The position numbers and the translations under genes were made by a program. Below are positions 1 through 6,413 of a stretch of 8,290 nucleotides of DNA, in pieces. This stretch comes from JACCZZ01 sp044227805 (GTDB taxonomy: Bacteria; Bacteroidota; Bacteroidia; Chitinophagales; UBA10324), in NCBI GenBank assembly GCA_044227805.1, contig JBGAWA010000130.1:1-8290 (forward strand). The letters run 5' to 3'. Every line of letters starts with the position of its first letter. Positions within the stretch are counted from its first letter, which is position 1. The notes beneath the pieces are model-generated. The model ran no database searches. It was not told the origin of the DNA and worked only from the letters and a program-made list of their open reading frames with translations.

Positions 1-103
1 AAAAGAAAATGTTTCACAAACCCTAAGCAGTTCTACGTCGGGGTTAAACCTGTTGCCGTCTTGAACTGCAAAATGTGGGTTTAATGGAAACAGGCACGGA
101 ATA

Positions 104-141
104 GCAACCGCTCCTAAAGAAATGGTTTAGGCGCATGTTGC
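104..141. terminator. Imperfect hairpin just downstream of the response-regulator gene
   Basis: This is a 38-nt inverted repeat. The outer arms are GCAAC (104-108) and GTTGC (137-141), the middle arms are GC (110-111) and GC (133-134), and the inner arms are CCTAAA (113-118) and TTTAGG (126-131). The loop is 7 nt, with one internal mismatch and a small asymmetric bulge. It begins about 21 nt after the stop codon of the minus-strand kinase/regulator operon, where a transcript end would be expected. No T-rich run follows on either strand, so it is not a canonical Rho-independent terminator. It could instead be a 3'-end stabilising stem or a Rho-assisted end. The pairing is seen directly; the terminator role is inferred. 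Confidence 0.4.
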
Positions 142-162
142 AGCGGAACAGCGAACCCTGAT

Positions 163-852
163 TTACTTTTCCACCATAAACTGATAGCCCTTTCCTTTCA
201 GTGTGATTATTTCTATTCCCGAATCGGATTGAAAATAACCACGCAATTTGCGGATATAAACATCAAGGTTTCGGGAGTGAAAGAATGAATCGTCGCCCCA
301 AACACGCAGCAGGAGCATTTTGCGATCGATGGGCCGGTTCATGTGCGAGGCGAGCAGCAGTAATATTTCTGTTTCCCGACTCGAGAGCTTAATCACAGAA
401 TTGCTGCTATGCAATTCCAGTTTTTTGGGATAGAACGTAAAGGTATTCAAACGGATTTCTTCCTGGCCATCCGCAACCGGTTGTCCGCCCGCTAACCGTA
501 GTTGATTATGAATACGCGCAAGCAATTCTCCCATGCTGAAAGGTTTACGCATGTAGTCGGTGCCGCCGGCAGCAAACCCCTGCACCACATCATTGGTTTG
601 GGTTTTGGCGGTTAGAAAAATAATAGGGAGTTGTGAATGTTTATCACGGATTCTTTTGCCAAGTTCATATCCGTCAATGTTCGGCAACATCACATCGAGC
701 ACACATATATCCGGCAGAAAAGTAGCGCAGCAGTCTATCACTTTGGCGCCGTCTTTCACCAGTAATACATCAAAACCATGTTGCAGCAGTGTTTCAGAAA
801 CGATGCGGCCAAGGTTCACTTCATCTTCCACATACAGCAACTTTATCTTCAT
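163..852 (-). CDS. DNA-binding response regulator, OmpR/PhoB family
   Basis: This is the cytoplasmic output protein of a two-component system, 229 residues and full length for the family. The N-terminal receiver domain (about 1-120) has the acidic pair E9-D10, the phosphoacceptor D53 in VLDVMLP, the switch residue T81 and the conserved lysine K103 in RKPF. The C-terminal winged-helix DNA-binding domain (about 132-227) carries the LSSRETEILLLL helix, the RNLDVYIRKLR recognition-helix region and the KGKGYQF wing. The frame is open for 11 codons further upstream, but the ATG at 852 is chosen because it gives the receiver its normal start (MKIKLLYVEDE). It also overlaps the kinase stop codon as ATGA (849-852), the usual arrangement for translational coupling. 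The gene has no visible promoter of its own and is probably co-transcribed with the kinase. All phosphorylation residues are intact. The likely target is the repeat array at 2363-2403. It resembles the RprY-like regulators of Bacteroidota, but the exact subfamily is not established. Confidence 0.95.
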   Translation of the reverse strand: MKIKLLYVEDEVNLGRIVSETLLQHGFDVLLVKDGAKVIDCCATFLPDICVLDVMLPNIDGYELGKRIRDKHSQLPIIFLTAKTQTNDVVQGFAAGGTDYMRKPFSMGELLARIHNQLRLAGGQPVADGQEEIRLNTFTFYPKKLELHSSNSVIKLSSRETEILLLLASHMNRPIDRKMLLLRVWGDDSFFHSRNLDVYIRKLRGYFQSDSGIEIITLKGKGYQFMVEK

Positions 853-2318
853 GACAGCGCGGGAAAGGTTAAGGTGAAACAGCAACCACCGGTGGCAAGA
901 TTCTTTACGGTGATCGTACCATGGTGTTGCGACATCACCTGCCAGGCATAATGCAATCCGAGTCCATATCCTTTTACCGTATGGACATTGCCGGTTGGTA
1001 CGCGGAAAAATTTATCAAATACTTTATCAAGATAGTCAGCGGAAATTCCCGGGCCGTCGTCGGCAAATATGATGGTCACCTTATCTGCCGACCGGAAAAA
1101 TTTAATGGTAATTACGGGAGCCTGCTTTCCATATTTAAGGCTGTTGTCAAAAAGGTTGTAGAAGATCCCCTGCAATTGCACCTCATCACCATGAATAAAA
1201 ATATCCTCCACAGCATGCTGGCACTGCACGCTGGCATTGCGCTGCTCAAGTACCGGTCCGAAGGTTTGTATGGTTTGCTCTATCAGTTGACTCACCCTGA
1301 CGGGCTCAAGGTGCAGCGGCATGGAAGCATGACCCGGCAACATACTGTTTATGATCTTGTTCAGCAGCAAGTCGAGCCGCGACAGTTCCTGCGCCGTAAT
1401 TCGGAGATACTCAGCGAGGGTGATATTTTGAACGGAAGGTTCCATTTGTTGCATGGCTTCCACCGCCACCTGCAGGGTGGCTAATGGTGTTTTCAACTCA
1501 TGCGACATATTGCTGATGAAATCATCCTTCATGACAGCCAGCTTTTGCTGACTGTGCAGGCTCCGGATAGCGAAAAGAAAAGCGCCGCTCGTAATCAGTA
1601 AAAGTAGAAGAGCAAAGCCAATTTGTGGAAGGATCTTTTGCATAAGCACTTCTGAATAATTTTCAATCACGGCGGCAAAAGGCTGATCCGGAAAGTGACT
1701 GTCAAAATAAAAGAACGGTGTCGCTGCTGCTTGGGCACGGGCTTCTTTCAACCACGTGATCTTTACTGAAAGTTTTTGCCGGTGCAAATTATCCTCGAAT
1801 AGTTTCTTCAGCAAAGTAGTGTCTCCTGCTACGAGATGACGGTCGAAGAACCGGTCGGTACCACCGGCGCGGGAAATGAAAAGCTTAACGCCCCTGTACA
1901 GCCGATCGTCCACCGTATCTCCGGAAAGCTGAATATTCACTTCTTCATCACTTGTCCCACGCTGCACCTGGTGCAGGGTGATTTTCGTTTGCAGGGTGTC
2001 ATGTGGCAGACCATCAATGGTGGTATCGATAGCAATCACCCGGTAAGAGGTCTCTTCCCGTTGATGGGTTTCCTGTTGCTGTTGCATGCGTGGAAGGGAG
2101 GCTTCCTCGAGTATAGGATGGATAAGACTCCTGGAAATGATGGAATCCATTACACCCGAACGTGCGGCCTGGAATTGATCGGATATATTTTTCTGTAACA
2201 ACATTTTTTCGCTGTAGTATTCAGCGTGCAACCAGCGCAAAACGAAAAGCGCAATCAATAATTCACTGGCTGTCATGAGCCATACAAGCAGCGATATTTT
2301 TTTGCGGAGATGCATCAT
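849..2318 (-). CDS. Membrane sensor histidine kinase (HisKA/HATPase)
   Basis: This is an inner-membrane sensor kinase of 489 residues that should phosphorylate the response regulator encoded immediately downstream. The first membrane segment is about 9-29. A periplasmic sensor region of about 200 residues follows (about 32-230), which I do not recognise as a PAS, Cache or HAMP domain. The second membrane segment is about 232-252. The HisKA dimerisation domain has the phosphoacceptor H273 in MSHELKTPLA. The ATPase domain has the N-box N388/N392 (YNLFDNSLKYG), the G1 box D420-G424 (DDGPG), the F-box F437-F438 and the G2 box G450-G454 (GYGLGL). No HAMP linker is evident: only about 20 residues separate the second membrane segment from the HisKA helix. 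Two adjacent ATGs (2318 and 2315) could both start translation. The first is given, with no Shine-Dalgarno sequence upstream. All catalytic boxes are intact, so it should be active; the signal is unknown. Confidence 0.94.
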   Translation of the reverse strand: MMHLRKKISLLVWLMTASELLIALFVLRWLHAEYYSEKMLLQKNISDQFQAARSGVMDSIISRSLIHPILEEASLPRMQQQQETHQREETSYRVIAIDTTIDGLPHDTLQTKITLHQVQRGTSDEEVNIQLSGDTVDDRLYRGVKLFISRAGGTDRFFDRHLVAGDTTLLKKLFEDNLHRQKLSVKITWLKEARAQAAATPFFYFDSHFPDQPFAAVIENYSEVLMQKILPQIGFALLLLLITSGAFLFAIRSLHSQQKLAVMKDDFISNMSHELKTPLATLQVAVEAMQQMEPSVQNITLAEYLRITAQELSRLDLLLNKIINSMLPGHASMPLHLEPVRVSQLIEQTIQTFGPVLEQRNASVQCQHAVEDIFIHGDEVQLQGIFYNLFDNSLKYGKQAPVITIKFFRSADKVTIIFADDGPGISADYLDKVFDKFFRVPTGNVHTVKGYGLGLHYAWQVMSQHHGTITVKNLATGGCCFTLTFPALS

Positions 2319-2328
2319 AGCCTGGAGG

Positions 2329-2336
2329 CAAAGTTA
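2329..2336 (-). promoter_or_regulatory. Candidate -7 element of the kinase/regulator operon promoter
   Basis: Read on the minus strand the sequence is TAACTTTG, an exact match to the TAnnTTTG -7 element of Bacteroidota housekeeping promoters. It lies only about 10 nt before the kinase ATG, so transcription would start within roughly 5 nt of the start codon and give an almost leaderless mRNA. No clear TTTG -33 element is found at the expected distance (around 2356). This may mean activator dependence, with the repeat array at 2363-2403 just upstream, or that the match is fortuitous. Confidence 0.4.
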
Positions 2337-2362
2337 AACGGAAGCGCATCGGTTTATCAGCC

Positions 2363-2403
2363 ATTAACCTTAATTAACCTTAATTGGGATGGCATTAACT
2401 GAC
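2363..2403. promoter_or_regulatory. Tandem direct repeats, putative response-regulator operator
   Basis: The 10-mer ATTAACCTTA occurs twice back to back (2363-2372 and 2373-2382) and is followed by a further ATT (2383-2385). A third ATTAAC half-site lies at 2394-2399, 21 bp after the second. The spacings of 10 and 21 bp are one and two helical turns, so all three sites fall on one DNA face. OmpR/PhoB-family dimers are known to bind direct repeats with this kind of spacing. The array sits in the 128-bp region between the kinase/regulator operon and the divergent GLPGLI/outer-membrane operon, upstream of both candidate promoters. I infer that it is the binding site of the regulator encoded at 163-852. 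Confidence 0.6.
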
Positions 2404-2429
2404 AGCATCGCAGGGTACAGATATTTTTA
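2399..2429 (+). promoter_or_regulatory. Weak candidate promoter for the GLPGLI/outer-membrane operon
   Basis: A TATTTTTA stretch (2422-2429) matches seven of eight positions of the TAnnTTTG -7 element. CTGACA (2399-2404) lies 17 bp upstream and overlaps the third operator half-site. The match is poor, as expected for a promoter that needs an activator bound just upstream. The candidate leader from here to the ATG at 2447 would be about 10-15 nt and has no Shine-Dalgarno sequence. Other placements are possible. Confidence 0.25.
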
Positions 2430-2446
2430 CAGCAAAACTCTGTCAC

Positions 2447-3199
2447 ATGAAAAAACTGACTTTACTGTTTGCTTTTCTGCTGCCTGGCGTTGCCATTTAT
2501 GCGCAAACATCAGGTGCCGTTTATTACCATGAAAAAACCACGTTGCATATCAATATCCAGGGCGATGCCCCTCCTCCGCCGAATCTCCCTCGTGAACGTA
2601 ATGCCTTCACGGTGCTTTATTTCCAGCCCGACCAGTCATTGTATGTAAATGATCCGGACCGGGAAAATGATCCCGCCATGATTGAACAGGAATCGATAGA
2701 TGGCAATGAAGGCGTTCATATCAAAATGTCTGCGCCGGATGACCGCTACTATTGTGATTTGAAGAATAGCCAATGCATTGATCAGCGTGACTTCATGCAG
2801 CGGCTTTTTCTTATTGAGAGAGATCTCCAGTCAACAGGCTGGAAAATTACCGGCCAACATAAAAGTATCCTGAACTATCCTTGTCAGGAAGCAATACGCG
2901 TGGATGATCGCAAAAAGGTTACAGCCTGGTTTACCACCTCCATACCCGTTTCCGCAGGTCCCGCTACTTATGGCGGATTGCCCGGACTGGTATTGGAAGT
3001 TTCCGTCAATGATGGCGACCGTGTAATAAGTGCTGTTGAAGTGAAACCTGGCGACCAGTCTGCCATGATAAAAAAACCAAAGGAGGGGAAGAAAGTGACG
3101 GAGGCGGAATTCAATAAGATTCGGGAAGACAAACTGAAAGAAATGGGTGTAGAGAGTGGTAGTGGCGGAAATGTGATTATCAGAATCAATGACCGTTAA
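2447..3199 (+). CDS. GLPGLI family exported protein
   Basis: This is a 250-residue exported protein of the GLPGLI (Porph_ging) family, which is found in Bacteroidota and has no established biochemical function. Residues 1-19 form a signal peptide: a KK start, a hydrophobic core, then a YAQ-type cleavage region around 19/20. The family signature GLPGL is at 177-181 in the context TYGGLPGLVLEV. It is preceded by the typical stretch with YPCQEA (144-149) and VTAWFTTSIPVSAGP (158-172). There are three cysteines (C103, C110, C146). The C-terminal third is lysine/glutamate-rich (about 208-233), followed by a glycine-rich tail ending in IRINDR. The gene is first in a two-gene operon with the outer-membrane protein 9 bp downstream, a pairing commonly seen for GLPGLI genes. 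A periplasmic or surface location is inferred from the signal peptide; no lipobox is present. Confidence 0.92.
   Translation: MKKLTLLFAFLLPGVAIYAQTSGAVYYHEKTTLHINIQGDAPPPPNLPRERNAFTVLYFQPDQSLYVNDPDRENDPAMIEQESIDGNEGVHIKMSAPDDRYYCDLKNSQCIDQRDFMQRLFLIERDLQSTGWKITGQHKSILNYPCQEAIRVDDRKKVTAWFTTSIPVSAGPATYGGLPGLVLEVSVNDGDRVISAVEVKPGDQSAMIKKPKEGKKVTEAEFNKIREDKLKEMGVESGSGGNVIIRINDR
3167..3196 (+). other. C-terminal tail of the GLPGLI protein resembling the tail of its partner
   Basis: The last ten codons encode GNVIIRINDR. They align without gaps with the last ten residues of the adjacent outer-membrane protein (GGVDIKVNGR), with five identities (G, V, I, N, R) and two conservative pairs (R/K, I/V). 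Both tails follow a short glycine-rich stretch. The resemblance is seen directly; a shared sorting, processing or docking role is only a hypothesis. Confidence 0.35.
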
Positions 3200-3208
3200 T
3201 CAGGCTGT

Positions 3209-5959
3209 ATGAAGCTAACATTTATTGGTATGCTCTTCCTGATTTCTGTTCCTGCGTTTGCACAGCTAAGCCTGCAGGGCACGGTGGTGGATGAAGGAGC
3301 GTCTCCACTTGCCTATGTTTCTGCCGCCCTGCTGAATCCATCCGACTCCACGCTGGATTTCTTCGGCATCAGCAATGCCGGCGGCACATTTGAAATCAGG
3401 AATATATCAGCCGGTAAGTATCTGCTTCAACTGGCCTGCATTGGTTACCGAACCCGTTTCATTCCGATTGAGGTGGATGCTAACAGTGAAAAGGATCTCG
3501 GTATACTGATGATATCGGCTCTTCCTGTAATGCTTGACAGCGTGCTGGTACAGTCGGAACGCATTCCTTTGCAGTTCAAAGGAGATACCGTGGAATACAA
3601 CGCGGCGGCCTTTAAAACGCAGCCCGATGCAACAGTGGAAGACCTGTTGAAGAAATTTCCCGGCTTGCAGGTTGACCAGGCAGGCAATATTAAAGCACAG
3701 GGAGAATCTGTAAAGCAGGTACTGGTTGACGGAAAGGAGTTCTTCAGCAGCGATCCGACAGTGGCCACTAAAAACCTGCCTGCCGATGCCATACGCAAAG
3801 TGCAGGTTTTCGACAAGCAGTCAGAGGAGGCTGATTTTACAGGTATTGATGACGGCTCTCGGAGTAAGACGATTAATCTCTTGTTAAAGGACGATAAGAA
3901 AAGTGCATGGCTCGGCAATGTGACGGCTGGCGTGGGCACTTCATCACATTACCAGGCAGCGGCAAAACTGTACCGGTTTACAAAGGCTGATCAGTTTGCC
4001 GCACTGGGCATGCTGAATAACGTCAACCAGTTTGGATTTTCTTTTCATGATTACATCGATTTTAATGGAGGCATTGGCAGCATGATGAACGGTGGTGGAA
4101 TGCGAATTGAAGCCGGTGATGATGCCCTGCCCGTCAATTTTGGTCAGCAGGTGAATGGATTAGTTGCTTCCGGTGCCGCCGGATTGAACTTCACGCATGA
4201 AGTGATTCCGGGTAACAGGATTAACGTCAGCTACCTGGGAAACGGATATGACAAGCAACTTTCACAAACATCGTTGTCGCAGAACTTTGCACCGGGCTTT
4301 ACGTTCGGCACCTCTTCCGGCACCTTGCGGCATACAGTAAGTATCGGCAACCGGATCAACTTCAATTGCCGCAACGCGCCTGACAGCCTGCAGCGTATAT
4401 TGGCGAATGGCAGTGTGGCACTCAACGGACAAAAAGTTAACGACAGTACGCAGACGCAGAACTTCTCTGCCGATTCGCTGACCAACTGGTTGAAGAGCAT
4501 TTCTTATGAATGTATAGGGATCGTCAAAGGAAATGCTTCGCTCACCTATCTGCGTAAAGAAAAGAAGGCTAATAATGTTTTAAAGGCTGATCTCGTCTTG
4601 TCTGCAAAAAGTTCACTCACCCGTTCGGAATGGAAAAACCTGGCGGCATATTTTCCTTTCGCAGAAACAGACAGCAGCCATCAGTACCAGGATGATCATA
4701 ACAGCGAGGTGGATTATTCGACAGGAATTTCGTGGCAACACCGGTTGGGAAACGGATATTTTATCCTCCCGTTTATCCGGGTGGGCGGTATCCATGAAAT
4801 ACTGAATCGTGAGCAGGGAATTCCGGTGCCGGATGATGCGCCGATTGATTCACTCAGTCCTGAATTTTCGCGCAGCGATGCCTGGCTGCAGCCGGCGGTG
4901 GCATTGAAGTTCGCTTCGAAAAAAACACAATGGCGTTTTTCCGTAGCCGTAAAAGGCATAGCACTCTCCAACAAACTGAACCATGCATCCGCACAACAGC
5001 AACGCGACATCTACATCCTTCCGCAGATTTCATTGGCGAAAGAAATCCGGCGCGGATCGCAGTTGCAATGTTCGTATGAGGCATCTGTGAATACGCCTGA
5101 TGCGAATCAGCTGCTTCCTGTCACCAACAACAGCAATCCGCTGCAACTGTTTACCGGCAACCGCAGCCTTCGGCCCGAGTATGCAAACAACCTGGCGCTC
5201 ACCTGGATGCTTTTTGATCAGTTTTCTTTTACTTCTTTGTTTACCTCGTTCCGGCTTACATACGTAAATGATAAAATCAATTTTTCAAGGATTGTAAACA
5301 GCGATCTCAGCCAGTCGCTGACATTAGTAAATGTGCCTGATGATTATTCCGCAACTGCAAGTGCAGATTTTTCAACACCTGTTCGTCCCGTCGGGCTTAC
5401 TGTGAACCTGGCGCTGGAAGAAAGGTTTAACAGGGGAATAAACTTTATCAATAACGAAAAAAATACAATCAATGCTTTCACGCATGGATTGACGCTGAGT
5501 GTTGACAACCGGAAGAAGGATAAGATAGATGTGGTCCTCGGCGGCGGCATTGAACTCACCAATGCTGCTTACTCCGTGCAATCAGCCATGAATTATCATT
5601 ATTTTAACTGGTCCTATTTTGCAGAGCTCCATTACATGCCAGCGAAGCGATGGACTTTTTCATTCCAGGCCGAGGTAAATCACTATGGCGTGGCGGATTT
5701 TGATGTGAACACGCTGGTTCCGCTGTTGCAGGCGGAAGTAACAAGATCCCTGCTGAAATCCAACAGGGGAATGATTATGATTAAGGCATTCGATCTGTTA
5801 AATAAAAACACAGGCATTACGCAAACCGGCGAATTGAATTATTTGCAGCAGCAGCAGTCAAACATTATTGGCAGATATGTTATGCTCTCCTTCCGGTACA
5901 GGCTGAACAAATCTGACCAGGGAAATGGAGGTGTTGATATCAAAGTGAATGGACGTTAA
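3209..5959 (+). CDS. TonB-dependent-receptor-like outer-membrane beta-barrel protein
   Basis: This is a 916-residue outer-membrane protein. Residues 1-19 are a signal peptide (cleavage near AFA-Q). About 21-105 is a CarboxypepD_reg-like beta-sandwich (LQGTVVDEGASPLAYVSAA, then GTFEIRNISAGKYLLQL and IGYR). About 115-230 is a plug-like domain with the family stretches DATVEDLLKKFPGLQVD, VKQVLVDGKEFF, AIRKVQVFDKQSE and GIDDGSRSKTINLLLK. The rest, to about 900, is a beta-barrel of the OMP_b-brl_3 type rich in alternating aromatic and polar strands. A glycine/methionine-rich loop sits near 287-298. The final strand (YVMLSFRYRL) is followed by a polar tail of about 17 residues instead of ending in an aromatic residue. 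No SusD-like partner is adjacent and no clear TonB box was seen. Export and outer-membrane location are well supported. Whether it transports anything, and what, cannot be read from the sequence. It is co-transcribed with the GLPGLI gene 9 bp upstream and is probably controlled by the divergent two-component system. Confidence 0.92.
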   Translation: MKLTFIGMLFLISVPAFAQLSLQGTVVDEGASPLAYVSAALLNPSDSTLDFFGISNAGGTFEIRNISAGKYLLQLACIGYRTRFIPIEVDANSEKDLGILMISALPVMLDSVLVQSERIPLQFKGDTVEYNAAAFKTQPDATVEDLLKKFPGLQVDQAGNIKAQGESVKQVLVDGKEFFSSDPTVATKNLPADAIRKVQVFDKQSEEADFTGIDDGSRSKTINLLLKDDKKSAWLGNVTAGVGTSSHYQAAAKLYRFTKADQFAALGMLNNVNQFGFSFHDYIDFNGGIGSMMNGGGMRIEAGDDALPVNFGQQVNGLVASGAAGLNFTHEVIPGNRINVSYLGNGYDKQLSQTSLSQNFAPGFTFGTSSGTLRHTVSIGNRINFNCRNAPDSLQRILANGSVALNGQKVNDSTQTQNFSADSLTNWLKSISYECIGIVKGNASLTYLRKEKKANNVLKADLVLSAKSSLTRSEWKNLAAYFPFAETDSSHQYQDDHNSEVDYSTGISWQHRLGNGYFILPFIRVGGIHEILNREQGIPVPDDAPIDSLSPEFSRSDAWLQPAVALKFASKKTQWRFSVAVKGIALSNKLNHASAQQQRDIYILPQISLAKEIRRGSQLQCSYEASVNTPDANQLLPVTNNSNPLQLFTGNRSLRPEYANNLALTWMLFDQFSFTSLFTSFRLTYVNDKINFSRIVNSDLSQSLTLVNVPDDYSATASADFSTPVRPVGLTVNLALEERFNRGINFINNEKNTINAFTHGLTLSVDNRKKDKIDVVLGGGIELTNAAYSVQSAMNYHYFNWSYFAELHYMPAKRWTFSFQAEVNHYGVADFDVNTLVPLLQAEVTRSLLKSNRGMIMIKAFDLLNKNTGITQTGELNYLQQQQSNIIGRYVMLSFRYRLNKSDQGNGGVDIKVNGR

Positions 5960-6017
5960 AGGACGGAAGCTATCTATCACACAACAAGGATGAACAGAGC
6001 CAGTGATTGGCAAGCTA

Positions 6018-6413
6018 TCATTTTATTTCACTCACCACCTTGGTGGCTTCTGATAGATAAAGATCCTTTCTCAGGTTTTTAAGAAATTGATCGTTACGCG
6101 CCATGGCGGTGCTGTCTGCATTTATTTTTGTCAGATCAGCCGCGAGATTGGAAACAGACACGAGCATCGAGTCGGCATCAATGGCATCATATTTCTTTTC
6201 CTTGGCGTCCTGTTCTCCTTGCTGCTGACTGAATTTTTTATAGTTGAGTGAATATACAGAATGATCTTTCCGGTACTTGTAATCAGTCGCTTCTTCTTGT
6301 ATTAACTGGAAAAGAGGGTTGGTAGCCATTCGCTGCCTGCTGTTTTTTTGCAAAGTGGCCAGGTCATAAGCGGTATTCCAGAATTGATATTTGGCCGGCT
6401 TCTTTTTCTCCAT
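6018..6413 (-). CDS. C-terminal domain fragment of the Prc-type protease (out of frame)
   Basis: This 131-residue reading frame is the missing C-terminal (DUF3340-type) domain of the tail-specific protease encoded immediately upstream. The stretch with AKYQFWNTAYDLATL, the segment MATNPLFQLIQEEATDY, the sequence SVYSLNY and the final YLSEATKVVSEI correspond in order to the E. coli Prc tail (its ARIAKDPEFQNIM, IVSLNY and YLDETVNIALDL regions). The frame is +1 relative to the catalytic part and overlaps it by 50 bases. The ATG at 6413 is the first in this frame but has no ribosome-binding site. Its first four codons probably come from reading across the lesion and not from a native N-terminus. 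There is no signal peptide, so on its own the product would stay in the cytoplasm. It is best read as the broken 3' part of one gene, less likely as a separately translated subunit. Confidence 0.75.
   Translation of the reverse strand: MEKKKPAKYQFWNTAYDLATLQKNSRQRMATNPLFQLIQEEATDYKYRKDHSVYSLNYKKFSQQQGEQDAKEKKYDAIDADSMLVSVSNLAADLTKINADSTAMARNDQFLKNLRKDLYLSEATKVVSEIK
6364..6413 (-). other. Frameshift/deletion junction in the prc gene
   Basis: Reading on the minus strand, the protease frame runs through the conserved GVTPDIILPDPY and ITNGEKE and then loses similarity (AGQISILEYRL, stop). The C-terminal domain resumes in the +1 frame at about KPAKYQFW. In E. coli Prc, GEK is followed by about eleven residues including ALPWDSI before the equivalent point, and no LPWD-like segment is present here in either frame. 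The simplest reading is a deletion of 3n+1 bases, probably around 31-34, near an A5 run. A one-base overcall in that run would repair the frame but not restore the missing segment. Confidence 0.65.

Noticed and set aside
42..50. Short palindrome GGTTAAACC containing the TTAACC core
   Set aside because: It is an isolated 9-mer with no phased repeat nearby and no gene start in the window to regulate.
865..874. Single CCTTAACC-like half-site just upstream of the response-regulator start (minus strand)
   Set aside because: It is one copy only, inside the kinase coding sequence and explained by its Leu-Asn/Leu codons. It has no tandem partner.
921..1484. Long plus-strand open frame (187 codons) opposite the histidine kinase
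   Set aside because: It lies entirely antisense to strongly conserved kinase motifs, has no recognisable domain and no promoter or ribosome-binding site. It is a shadow frame.
3445..3939. Minus-strand open frame (164 codons) inside the outer-membrane protein gene
   Set aside because: It is antisense to the conserved plug-like domain, with serine/cysteine-rich low-quality protein sequence. It is a shadow frame.
5999..6011. Short stem GCCA/TGGC in the convergent gap between the barrel gene and prc
   Set aside because: Only four base pairs and no T-run follow, too weak for a terminator. The nearby TATCTATCA/TGATAGATA repeat (5971-5979 and 6051-6059) has a loop of about 70 nt and enters coding sequence.
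5990..6082. Small plus-strand open frame of 30 codons beginning at an ATG after the barrel gene
   Set aside because: It overlaps the protease C-terminal coding region in antisense, with no ribosome-binding site and no recognisable product.
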